Positions 25,107-33,021 of a DNA stretch of 64,000 nucleotides are shown here, one piece after another (positions within the stretch are counted from its first letter, which is position 1; each line of letters opens with the position of its first letter). The notes under the pieces are model-generated. The model worked only from the letters and a program-made list of their open reading frames with translations, searched no databases and was not told the origin of the DNA. Where the stretch lies: the NCBI GenBank assembly GCA_009911505.1, contig QXXL01000005.1, positions 1 to 64,000 of the forward strand. Direction: 5' to 3'. A program made the translations under genes and the position numbers. The DNA comes from Lachnospiraceae bacterium. Lineage in GTDB: Bacteria; Bacillota; Clostridia; Lachnospirales; Lachnospiraceae.

Positions 25107-26182
25107 TTATTGGCTGTCAGCCTTTACATAATAGGTACTTCTGCCGCTCCCATACCGAATAATACTTCCTTCATCCACCAGTTTCCTTAATGATGCCAGA
25201 ACTGATGATCTTCCTATACTTGGACAGTGTGCAACAACTTCGGCGCCTGTAAATTTCCCGACTTTTTCTTCTGTATATTTTTTACAATATCATAGGCACT
25301 ACTGGTATCTCCATTTCCCGAAATGATTCCTACACGTTCTTCAAATCTAGTACTCCATCCGAACAGGAATTGAAGTTTAGAACCATCTGCTTTGTGCCAG
25401 TGCTAGGCAAAATTTCGACGGCGATTCAGTGGCGTCGTCTAGAAATTTTAGCGACGCAATGGTGCGAAGCAGATGGTTCCAAACTTCAATTTCTGGCCGG
25501 ATGGAGTACTAGTGTAACAGGCCAAAATGACTGTAAGCATATAACGTATAAATGGTGTCGGATCATTTTTTTCCTCATGCCACCCTATGTCTAAAGTTTC
25601 AAGGACATCATAATACCTGTCTTTTGTTTTCGCAATTTGCCTCTCAATACTTATATATTTACCAACACTATACCCATTCTTATATAAAAGAAGCAAAGTA
25701 AGCAATCGACCCATTCTTCCATTTCCGTCATTAAAAGGGTGAATGTACAAAAAATCACATATAAAAACAGGAATCAATATAAGGGAATCCACCTTCTCAC
25801 TTGCAATTGCCTGTTCATAAGCCGTACATAACCGCTCCACTGCATCCGGTGTATCATACGGAGCACTCGGAGTAAACCTTGTGACTACTGTTCCATCTGG
25901 CTTTGTTTCATTAATATAGTTCTGTACGCTCTTAAAACTCCCGCCATAAGAAAAACCCGCTCTTTTCAAAAGGTCTCTGTGTAACTGTAATATATATGAT
26001 GGTCTGATTGGAATGTACTCATTACTTTCGTGAATTGTGTTAAGCACATCTCTGTATCCCATAATCTCATCTTCTTCCCTGTTCCGGGGTGTCGTTTTCT
26101 CTTCAAACAACTGCTTCATCCGGGTACTTGTCGTAACAATCCCTTCTATTTTATTGGATGCCTCTGATTCTTTTTCATCCAA
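25107..26182 (-). pseudogene. Fic-domain protein gene, interrupted and frameshifted
   Basis: Read on the minus strand, the 5' part carries SNKIEGIVTTSTRMKQL (inhibitory-helix-like) and the Fic catalytic motif HPFNDGNGRMGRL, so it was an AMP-transferase-type Fic protein. After ILACYT the frame is split by a 160-bp palindromic element (25350-25509). It resumes as RFEERVGIISGNG, hits a one-base loss in a run of six A (25278-25283), then continues in another frame as EEKVGKFTGAEVV to RSTYYVKADSQ, a winged-helix tail. The 5' end also seems cut short, since stops lie just before the first Met. This is a clear pseudogene. Confidence 0.85.
25348..25511. mobile_element. 160-bp palindromic MITE-like element with TA target duplication
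   Basis: Positions 25350-25509 form a near-perfect long inverted repeat. The outer arms start GTACTCCATCC and end GGATGGAGTAC, and share AATTGAAGTTT and AACCATCTGCTT with their complements. The inner arms (AAATTTCGACG / CGTCGTCTAGAAATTT) pair around a centre near 25428. TA flanks both sides (25348-25349, 25510-25511), and removing the element plus one TA restores the fic reading frame. TA duplication is the hallmark of IS630/Tc1-mariner-type transposition. There is no coding capacity, so movement would need a transposase in trans. Confidence 0.85.
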
Positions 26183-26243
26183 TTATAAATCTTTTTGGAC
26201 GAAAAAAACTACAAATTCTTTAGAAAAACAGACGAAACTCAAA

Positions 26244-26297
26244 ACTATCACGGAAACCCCCAACTTTTGCGTGATAGTATACTTTTGCCTGATAGTA
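26244..26297. repeat. ACTATCACG palindrome family, copy 1
   Basis: The hairpin ACTATCACG / CGTGATAGT (26244-26278) has a short inner stem, followed by a partial second unit ACTTTTGCCTGATAGTA (26281-26297). Related units lie at 28469-28565 and 30279-30335. It sits just upstream of the fic pseudogene. The 26183-26635 gap also holds a direct repeat (26391-26490) and iteron-like repeats (26509-26585), but no gene. Confidence 0.7.
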
Positions 26298-26390
26298 CGA
26301 TTTTTTCCCCATTCGCCCCTTTATAAGCGGCATACAAAAACACAAAAAAGCGGTGCCCACCACCCACTGTGATGAACCCCACCAATCCGT

Positions 26391-26490
26391 AAAAACCTTG
26401 ATTTTAAGCCATTCTTCAATACTTTCGCCTGCGAGTACCCAAATTCCTATGGCATCAATTGAGAATAGCCGCCTGTGCCGCTGTTAGATT
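26391..26490 (+). repeat. Island-flanking direct repeat, left copy
   Basis: About 95 bases, from AAAAACCTTGATTTTAAGCC to GCCGCTGTTAGAT, recur with a few differences at 31304-31402 in the same orientation. The copies include GCCTGCGAGTACCCAAA and TCCTATGGCAT. On the minus strand both could encode FGYSQAK(V/E)LKNGLKSRF. The right copy runs into the IS66 tnpA relic, so this left copy may be an IS end or the trace of a duplication or rearrangement. Confidence 0.75.
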
Positions 26491-26508
26491 TTGATGACTT
26501 TTTCCCCG

Positions 26509-26585
26509 GGGGTAAAAATGTTTACCCCTTTTACCCCACCTGTGAGGAATTTACCCCACCCAATTCGACATTCGACAAATCGACA
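26509..26585. repeat. Iteron-like short repeats
   Basis: The palindrome GGGGTAAAAATGTTTACCCC (26509-26528) is followed by two direct copies of TTTACCCCACC (26530-26540, 26550-26560) and three copies of TCGACA spaced 7-8 bases (26565, 26572, 26580). It lies just after the GNAT toxin-like gene. Such clusters can be protein-binding sites or a replication-origin relic; no Rep gene is present. Function is unknown. Confidence 0.5.
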
Positions 26586-26635
26586 AATTGCGGTTTTGCA
26601 ACAAAATTCATGCTTTTCAGTACGGAGCGGCCACA

Positions 26636-27247
26636 TTAGAGTAGCCTTAAAAGCTGTACCAGTTCATGCGACTCCTCCGTATCTGATGCGGTCTGCCTTG
26701 TATCAAACTGCGAAAAACGGTTGTTCCGATAAAAAGATAACAGCTTTTCCTCATTTTCAGCTTCTAAGAAAGTCACAACGCCTCCGCCCAGATACTGTAT
26801 CTCTTTAATTTTATTCCATGCCAGTACGAGTAATTCTTCGCCGATGACTTTTTTGTCTGCACCATTGGTAAAATTTTTGCCAAGTTGGGCAATAAGGTAT
26901 GCAGACATGGTATATGTATCTGATTTTTCATCCCATTCACTGACACGCAGCAGCTTTTTCTTTACGGTATTGCTTACTGTTTCTCCCCTTACTGTTAAAG
27001 GTTTTAATGCAAGGGTAAAATACCCTACCAGTACCATGCTGTTTATGTCAAATATAAGATATGTAACCGACTGATTCTTTTTCGTAAACTCTATTGAACT
27101 TTTTTTCAAAAAACGCTCAACATCCGGATTTCGCGGACAAGAAAAACCGGAGAGAACTTGAAGAAGTCTGCTCTCTCCGAGTTTTGGATTATCACTATTA
27201 AGATAACGCCGAATGTTGATAACTGAATACCTATTTGTTTCCAACAT
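26636..27247 (-). CDS. GNAT-type acetyltransferase, probable toxin of a toxin-antitoxin pair
   Basis: This 203-residue protein has a GNAT-like layout: an N-terminal lead, strands around YLIFDINSMVLVGYFTLALKPL, an AYLIAQLGKNF acetyl-CoA-binding region and LGGGVVTFLEAENEEKLLSFYRNNRF, the late GNAT motif with a conserved F-Y. Its start ATG (27247) lies inside the last codons of the upstream small gene (17-base overlap), the classic coupling of antitoxin and toxin. Known GNAT toxins (TacT, AtaT types) acetylate aminoacyl-tRNA. The family match and the target here are inferred. Confidence 0.75.
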   Translation of the reverse strand: MLETNRYSVINIRRYLNSDNPKLGESRLLQVLSGFSCPRNPDVERFLKKSSIEFTKKNQSVTYLIFDINSMVLVGYFTLALKPLTVRGETVSNTVKKKLLRVSEWDEKSDTYTMSAYLIAQLGKNFTNGADKKVIGEELLVLAWNKIKEIQYLGGGVVTFLEAENEEKLLSFYRNNRFSQFDTRQTASDTEESHELVQLLRLL

Positions 27248-27425
27248 TTGCTTTCTCCCATTTTGTCATAAATTCCACCAGTTCTGCTTCGTCTGTTATC
27301 TCCCTCGCAGCCACAGGTATATGAACAGGACGGTTCTTGGCAGATTCTTCAATCGCATTGACAAACATCTCCACCTGTTCCCTGCCGGAAATGACAAAAT
27401 TCTTTGTGATACTTGAAGTTGCCAT
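27231..27425 (-). CDS. Small probable antitoxin
   Basis: The protein has 64 residues from the ATG at 27425, which has an ideal AAAGGAGGTG seven to eight bases upstream; an extension to 27470 is discarded. An N-terminal strand (TSSITKNFVIS) is followed by a helix (GREQVEMFVNAIEESAKN) and an acidic tail (EITDEAELVEFMTKWEKA), a build typical of small DNA-binding antitoxins with a toxin-wrapping C-terminus. The stop overlaps the GNAT gene start. Likely autoregulation of its own promoter (27485-27513) is inferred. Confidence 0.7.
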   Translation of the reverse strand: MATSSITKNFVISGREQVEMFVNAIEESAKNRPVHIPVAAREITDEAELVEFMTKWEKANVGNK

Positions 27426-27484
27426 AATAAACACCTCCTTTGTTAGTATGGCTTTTCCGTAACAGTTCATTCTTTTCTATCTCC

Positions 27485-27513
27485 ATTTTATTATCTTATA
27501 TCGGTTTATGCAA
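27485..27513 (-). promoter_or_regulatory. Promoter of the antitoxin/GNAT pair
   Basis: On the minus strand TTGCAT (27508-27513) and TAAAAT (27485-27490) are 17 bases apart, about 60 bases upstream of the antitoxin ATG. Confidence 0.55.
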
Positions 27514-27624
27514 CAAAACTTTTATGAATTTTTTATTATTTATTTTTCCACTTGCCACCCCGCCAAAACAGAGTTAAGATACGACACCACGGAAAAGAGG
27601 GATTGGATGGGAAAGGATTCTGCA

Positions 27625-28371
27625 TTATACCAATTGATGGATGTCCGCATGCACAGCGTCATGAACGGTATCGTGAGCAGTGACGGGGAATACCAATACC
27701 TGATCCCATCCGCGGTATCTCTGTGTCCATTTTTTTATGATATTTTCACTGGCCAGATAGAGCATCTTCTCCAGGGACTGGTCGCTTGGAAACACACTTT
27801 TTGTCTTTGTCACTTTCCGGTACTGGCGGTTCAGTGCTTCTATGATATTGGTGGTCTACATAATGCGGCGTATATTATCTGAAAACTGGAAGAAAGAGCT
27901 TACATCCTCCCAGTTATTCTCCCAGTTGCTGATCGCATAAGGATATTTCTTTCCCCATTTTTCCCTGACCGTTTCCAGTTCAGACCATGCTGCCGTCTCG
28001 TTTGGGGCGTTATACACAGCTTTGAAATCACTTGAAAATTTTTTCAAATCACTGTAGTTTACATATTTAAATGAATTGCGCAGCATATGGATCACGCATC
28101 TTTGAATCTGGGCCTGGGGATAGACTGCGCTGATTGCTTCCTTAAACCCCGGGAGCCCGTCCACGCAGAAGAACAGCACATCCTTCACGCCTCTGTTTTT
28201 CAGATCATTGAGCATGCCCAGCCAGAACTTACTGGTTTCATTGGCTCCTGCCGTGATGCTGAGAATGTCTTTATAACCTTCCGTGGTAACACCCAGCATA
28301 ATATAAGCCGCCCTGCTTAAAATACGTCCGTCCTCCCTACAGAACGGGAGCAAAGCGTATAATGATATCAA
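27625..28371 (-). pseudogene. IS256-type (mutator) transposase remnant
   Basis: It carries the IS256-family core AAYIMLGVTTEGYKDILSI, VLFFCVDGLPGF (second catalytic Asp), QRCVIHMLRNSFKYV and, after an in-frame TAG, TTNIIEALNRQYRK (the Glu region). The TAG falls at the codon expected to be Tyr in IRRIMY. The 5' third with the first catalytic Asp is missing or scrambled (LYALLPFCREDGRI replaces the usual LDALHYxVREDGRI). The C-terminus diverges after RYRGWDQV. It is a dead relic; no clear terminal repeats were found. Confidence 0.85.
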
Positions 28372-28468
28372 GTAGCAGGAAAACCATGATAGACTTTCCT
28401 GCTATTCTTTATCATTTATCCATTCAGTTTTTACCGTATTACTCATACACAAACACGAAAATTCTGTT

Positions 28469-28565
28469 ACTATCACGGAAACCCTTATATTATCACGAAA
28501 ACTCCCATCGGGTTTCCGTGATAATAACCGACTTTTGCCTACGAGTATATACTATCAGGCAAAAG
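28469..28565. repeat. ACTATCACG palindrome family, copy 2
   Basis: TATCACGGAAACCC (28471-28484) pairs perfectly with GGGTTTCCGTGATA (28510-28523), with TATCACGAAAACTCCC in the loop. A second hairpin, CTTTTGCCT / AGGCAAAAG, follows (about 28530-28565). It lies between the IS256 relic and the 3' end of abiH. The rest of 28372-28711 shows no gene. Confidence 0.75.
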
Positions 28566-28711
28566 AACCCCAGAACAACAGTTTGTACCCTCTCTAATGT
28601 AAAAATGCCCTTAAAAGCACACGGAAATAATGTAAATTTGAAACCTATGTAGTGCCAAAAGTGGCGGATTTACGGGCTTTCTCGGCTTTCTGTGTCCGTA
28701 TCTGCCGGAAA

Positions 28712-30091
28712 CTAAGACACTATGACAAAATTTGACAATATCGCCCATTTTTCAACAGAATCCTCTAACACATGAAAAAAATCTTTAGGTAACTGCTTAA
28801 AGATATTTTCCATTTCTTCTTTTTTCTTTTGATCTTCTTCTTTTTCCCTATTCATTTCTTCATATATATTAAACATATTTATAAAAGGTCTTTCCCTCTC
28901 TCTTTTCTCATCTATCATCTCTTTTTCTGTCTTTTCAATTTGTATAAAATCTATCCTTTTATCATGCATTCCTATCAATGCATTCTGCTTTCCAAGTAAT
29001 TCTATTACTTTTTCAATTTTCTCTTCATGATCATCTTCATCATAGTAATAGATTTTTATTCTGGAAGCAATATTAAATAAATATATGAGTTTCTCCCTAT
29101 CTGTTGCATCCAGTGAATGTCCAAAGAAATGCATTATTGGGTTTTCATAATCATACGTGTTAATTCCCCCTTCTCCTAACACTTCTACCGAAAAGTTATA
29201 CTGATCCAAAATCGGAGTGCGTTTCAAAATACATTGCATATATTTCTTAAAGTAAACATATTGTAATTCTTTTTCGTCATCATCATCAAATCCTAAAACA
29301 ATATTATTTTCTTCCAAACTGCCATGTACATGTATCGCATTTTCTGAGCTTATTCCATATCTTTTATAGGTGTCTGTATAATTAAAAGTAATTACTGCAT
29401 CTGCCCCTATATTTTCTATTTGCTGGTATGTAAACTCTGGTTTGATTTCTCTATAATGTGGTTCTATATCTTTCAAATATAGCCATAAACTATCGCATAA
29501 ATCATCAAATTCTTTACATAATATCTTGATTACTGCCTTCCTATTAATACCTACTAAATCATTTGCTAATTCTTTTTTTATATAGATTCCATTTCCTTCA
29601 TCTATCTCAAATATTTTGCTAAAACTTCTAGCAAGTAAAATTTCTCTTACATTTCCTATTATTCCATACTTATGTTTATCTTCACCTTTAGCGTTCATGT
29701 CATCAATCCTATTCATTACCTTTTCTATATCTGTTGTAATATTTTTAATCAGCACTTCAAAATCTATCCACCCTTTTACCTCTGCATCATATGACATAAA
29801 ATATTGCACAAAATTATTATTTGTCATAGTCCACACTTTTATTATTGTTTTTTCTGAGAATCCTTTATCTATATATGTCTGCAAACATTGTGAACGCAAC
29901 TTTGATTTATCCTCTTTTAAATCATCTAATGACATCACTCCATTTTTATTACTATTTGCACACATTTCATTTCTTTTCTTCAATTGAGTCATAAATTCTA
30001 TATAGTCACTATATTTAGTTTTCAGATTGTGATGTAAATCAAATCCATTTCCTAATACTAATATATTTTTACTTGGTATATCTATACTCAT
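28712..30091 (-). CDS. abiH: AbiH-family phage defence protein
   Basis: The 459-residue protein starts SKNILVLGNGFDLHHNLKTKYSDYIEFM, the nucleotide-binding-like signature of the AbiH family (abortive infection, first known from lactococcal plasmids). It also has AIHVHGSLEENNIVLGFDD and IMHFFGHSLDATDREKLIYLF, the paired conserved segments of the family. A charged coiled-coil-like tail (about 400-440) follows. The frame is intact and AAAGGAG precedes the ATG. The gene is markedly AT-rich compared with core neighbours, consistent with transfer. The mechanism of AbiH is not known in detail; defence is assigned by family. Confidence 0.88.
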   Translation of the reverse strand: MSIDIPSKNILVLGNGFDLHHNLKTKYSDYIEFMTQLKKRNEMCANSNKNGVMSLDDLKEDKSKLRSQCLQTYIDKGFSEKTIIKVWTMTNNNFVQYFMSYDAEVKGWIDFEVLIKNITTDIEKVMNRIDDMNAKGEDKHKYGIIGNVREILLARSFSKIFEIDEGNGIYIKKELANDLVGINRKAVIKILCKEFDDLCDSLWLYLKDIEPHYREIKPEFTYQQIENIGADAVITFNYTDTYKRYGISSENAIHVHGSLEENNIVLGFDDDDEKELQYVYFKKYMQCILKRTPILDQYNFSVEVLGEGGINTYDYENPIMHFFGHSLDATDREKLIYLFNIASRIKIYYYDEDDHEEKIEKVIELLGKQNALIGMHDKRIDFIQIEKTEKEMIDEKRERERPFINMFNIYEEMNREKEEDQKKKEEMENIFKQLPKDFFHVLEDSVEKWAILSNFVIVS

Positions 30092-30278
30092 AAAAACACT
30101 CCTTTACTATGAACCTAATTTGTCCATATTTTACCATACTTCTTGCTTTTCTACTATCTGAAAATCTAACAAAATATGTCAGGTATCTCATCTCCATTAA
30201 GTACCTGCCCATTGAACTTCTCCGCTCAAAACTTTTCAACAAACTATATCCCCCATATTTCAACAGCATTTTTCTACA

Positions 30279-30335
30279 AACTATCACGCAAAACTTGGAT
30301 ACTATCACGGAAACTACCGACTTTTGCCTGAAGTA
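30279..30335. repeat. ACTATCACG palindrome family, copy 3
   Basis: Two tandem half-units (ACTATCACGCAAAAC at about 30280-30294, ACTATCACGGAAAC at 30301-30314) are followed by CCGACTTTTGCCTGAAGTA. It lies upstream of abiH, so copies 2 and 3 flank that gene. The rest of 30092-30406 shows no credible gene; an open frame there lacks a ribosome-binding site and family features. Confidence 0.7.
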
Positions 30336-30406
30336 AACGGTAGATAGTGAGTACCTATACAAAACTGGAGCAAACCTGTATGATAGAAACAGATTTGCTC
30401 CAGTCT

Positions 30407-31332
30407 TTATTTCACTTCATTTTTACCAGGCTTGCGGCAGTTCTCCGGCAGGCTTGGCGACCAGGGGAGCAGGCCGTCCAGAAAACTGCGGTCTATATCA
30501 TCCAGATGCTTCGGGATCTCGGTAAGCAGATATTCAAAATAGTCATACGGTTTCAGATTGTTTGCTTTTGCAGTTTCCGCAATGCTGTAGATGATAGCGC
30601 TGGACTTTGCTCCGGCAATGGTATCAATCATCACCCAGTTTTTCTTGCCAATGCAGAACCCACGGACGGGCTGCTCCGCAGCGTTATTGTCCATCGGCAC
30701 TTCACCATCGTCCAGGAATACTTTCAGGTATTTCTCCTGATTCAGGGAATAATTGAAACCTTCCCACGTCTTGCTTTTCTGCGGCACTTTCGGAAGGTTT
30801 TCACGAACCCATGTGAAATAAGTCTCCACCAGGGGCTTTATGCTCAGCTGGCGGCGGTCCCTCCGTTCCCCTGCCGGGAGATCCTTTAACTGTTTTTCCT
30901 CCCGGTAGATTGCCGGTATCATGGTAAGCGCAAGATACGCGCGGCTGTCCTTCTGCTTCTGCTTAGGCAAAGCCTTCACTGCCTCGTCAAACCTCCGCCT
31001 GGCATGGGGCCAGCATCCCGCACCACCTTAAGGGCTGCCGCAAGCAGCGGCATGGGTGTGGATTCTGTTGCGTGGATGGAAAGGCTGTTTACAGAAACAG
31101 AAAGCCCCAGCCGTGCATCGGTATCGTCTTGTGTTTCCTGATGCAGAAGACAGGGGGGTACCGGGACGATCTGCTGCGCCGGAGTCTCCGGCGAAAGGTT
31201 TTCCAGACACACCTGCCTTACACGGCGCAGCCTGTAATAGTAGTTCGCTTTCGTAATGCCGTGGCTTGCACACCAATCACTCCGTTGAACCCCTCTACGC
31301 TCAAAAAACCTTGATTTTAAGCCATTCTTCAA
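30407..31332 (-). pseudogene. IS66-family relic: tnpA joined to the 3' part of tnpC
   Basis: The upstream part (30976-31332) reads as the IS66 TnpA helix-turn-helix protein (DWCASHGITKANYYYRLRRVR, then LSIHATESTPMPLLAAALKVVRD). At its end it joins, in a shifted frame, TnpC sequence beginning CWPHARRRFDEAVKALPK. TnpC continues through DDGEVPMDNNAAEQPVRGFCIGKKNW, which includes the catalytic Glu region, to its natural end at 30407. TnpB and the first two thirds of TnpC are deleted. The element cannot transpose by itself. Confidence 0.85.
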
Positions 31333-31402
31333 TTCTTTTGCCTGCGAGTACCCAAAATCCTATGGCATTATTTTTTTATTGCCGCCTGGGCCGCTGTTAG
31401 AT
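31304..31402 (+). repeat. Island-flanking direct repeat, right copy
   Basis: This matches 26391-26490 over about 95 bases in the same orientation. Together the copies bracket a 4.9-kb segment holding the GNAT pair, the IS256 relic, abiH and the IS66 relic. On the minus strand it leads into the tnpA relic. The rest of 31406-31691 holds a terminator and repeat pieces; a 68-codon open frame there is not convincing. Confidence 0.75.
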
Positions 31403-31543
31403 AATTTTTATCACTTCCTGCACAAGACTCTGTCTCTGCCCCATCCGCATTTTAGCGGTTTTCCATTGTATCAATTTCGTTGTTGCGATGTTTCTATACG
31501 CCTGCGGGAATTTTCCTGATAAACGCCTAAATTTCCTATCGTT

Positions 31544-31577
31544 AAAAAATGCACCCAAACTCATGCTTGGGTGCATT
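31544..31577 (-). terminator. Rho-independent terminator, minus strand
   Basis: ATGCACCCAA / TTGGGTGCAT arms have an eight-base loop, followed on the minus strand by TTTTTT. It lies downstream of the MATE-like gene and probably ends its transcript. Confidence 0.85.
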
Positions 31578-31609
31578 GTATCAAATTGTGGTACGCAAGC
31601 CACATGGAA

Positions 31610-31653
31610 TTTTCAAACACCCTCTAGAAGATACCCCTTTGCCATCCACTCCC
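31610..31653 (+). repeat. Type A and type B repeat pieces side by side
   Basis: TTTTCAAACACCCTCTAG (31610-31627) is the type A end with one change. Seven bases on, CCCCTTTGCCATCCACTCCC (31634-31653) equals the tail of the type B copy at 24769-24810. The two repeat types therefore occur as neighbours here, between the IS66 relic and the MATE-like pseudogene. Confidence 0.6.
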
Positions 31654-31691
31654 TATAGACAGACAGGCATATTTGTCTGAGTAGTATGTTA

Positions 31692-32935
31692 TTAGGTAGG
31701 CTTAAAATCACTTAAAGTGCGGGAAACGCGCTTTAAAATATATTTTTGTTCAAGCATATAAAAAATAACTGAAAAAATTAAATGCACAATCATACCAGTG
31801 CCAAACATTTTTACAATAAATGCCATATCCATAGAAAAGCACCCCTTCTTAAAAAGAAAATATACAAAACCATAATATAAAACATTTACAATACAAGAAT
31901 TAATCATATTATATACCGTTTTACCCTTTGATATAAACCATCCATCAATACATGCCGATACCATATAAGCCGCATAATACGGAATTAACGGATAAACAAT
32001 GTTTAATATTTCATCCGCCTTTGAGGCCATTGGCACAGAAATAAACCATCTCCAAAAAGGCATACTAACCACCCAGCCAATAATAATTCCAATACAATAA
32101 ACCCATGTATTTTTCAATTCCAGCCTAAAGAGACGGTTCTTTTTTATAATTTCAACCAGGCATATAACAGGAACCAGCAGGAAACCCCATATAAAATTAT
32201 TAGCAATCCAGTAATTTCCCGCTTCAGAAACCTCATTCACCATTTTACATACCATAACCGCATAGATAAAATTATCCAAAAATATCTGTATTCCGCAACA
32301 AGCGCCAATAGAAAACCACTCTCTTATCCACCCAAACCCTATCCTGCCAACACCAATATAATTTCTTCTAAAAGCCAATCCGAAAGCGGCGGCAGCGAGT
32401 ATAACATTAACAGCAATTTCCGAATAAGAAGCCCCCTCCTCCAAAAACCTTGAAATAAAAAAAAGATCCAGCAAAATAGATGCCACAACTTTAAATCCAG
32501 TCAGAAAACAAACCGTCTTATAGTCATCATTTAATGTAAACAGCAAAAACATAAAAGTACTTATAAAAGATACCAGCAGAGAAACAGACTGGAGCATCAA
32601 ATACCTTGCCGCATGCTCCGCCTGCATATATTCCGCAACCGCAAAAATATGAAAAACCATAAATACTGTAAACACAAAATATACGCCAAACGACAAAGCA
32701 AATGCAAATCCATTTCTGGCTTTACAGCTTTTATCCGGTTTCAACAAATAATACAGTGGACAGTAAAAGTCGTCACTATAACCTCGTCCATCAAATCAAA
32801 CCATTCCATCTGACCCAAAATATTAATATCCACTCCGCTAACAGACACCACATTCATACGGATCAAATAATAAACAAACGGCAATACACTCCACAACACA
32901 ATGGAAAAAAATAATTTATAATCTCTTCTCGTCAT
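31692..32935 (-). pseudogene. MATE-like polytopic membrane transporter, frameshifted
   Basis: The first 58 or so codons (from 32935) read DYKLFFSIVLWSVLPFVYY through VIVTTFTV, then lose frame. One base added near 32756-32764 would give VTTFTV-PLYYLLKPDKSCK and join the 351-residue frame that runs to 31692. Together they make a protein of about 413 residues with ten or more hydrophobic segments, resembling MATE/flippase transporters (N-terminal WFDLMDE region, repeated helices). As read, it is broken near the N-terminus. The downstream frame has a Met start but no convincing ribosome-binding site. A base-call error is possible. Confidence 0.65.
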
Positions 32936-32964
32936 ACTAATCCTTCTGCCCCCTGCCTAACACA

Positions 32965-32991
32965 AGCCCCCTCTGCACCAGGCAGAGGGGG
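32965..32991 (-). terminator. GC-rich hairpin after the GH2 gene
   Basis: GCCCCCTCTGC / GCAGAGGGGGC form an 11-bp stem with a five-base loop, 30 bases after the GH2 stop. There is no U-tract on the minus strand, so termination is likely but not certain. Confidence 0.5.
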
Positions 32992-33021
32992 CCCTTCCCC
33001 AACACCCCTATTTTACTACCA

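Noticed and set aside
30069-30362. 97-codon minus-strand frame across the abiH start
   Set aside because: It overlaps the well-supported abiH start in another frame, includes the ACTATCACG repeats and has no ribosome-binding site.
31397-31603. 68-codon minus-strand frame near the IS66 relic
   Set aside because: It includes the terminator hairpin at 31544-31577 and has no family likeness; probably non-coding.
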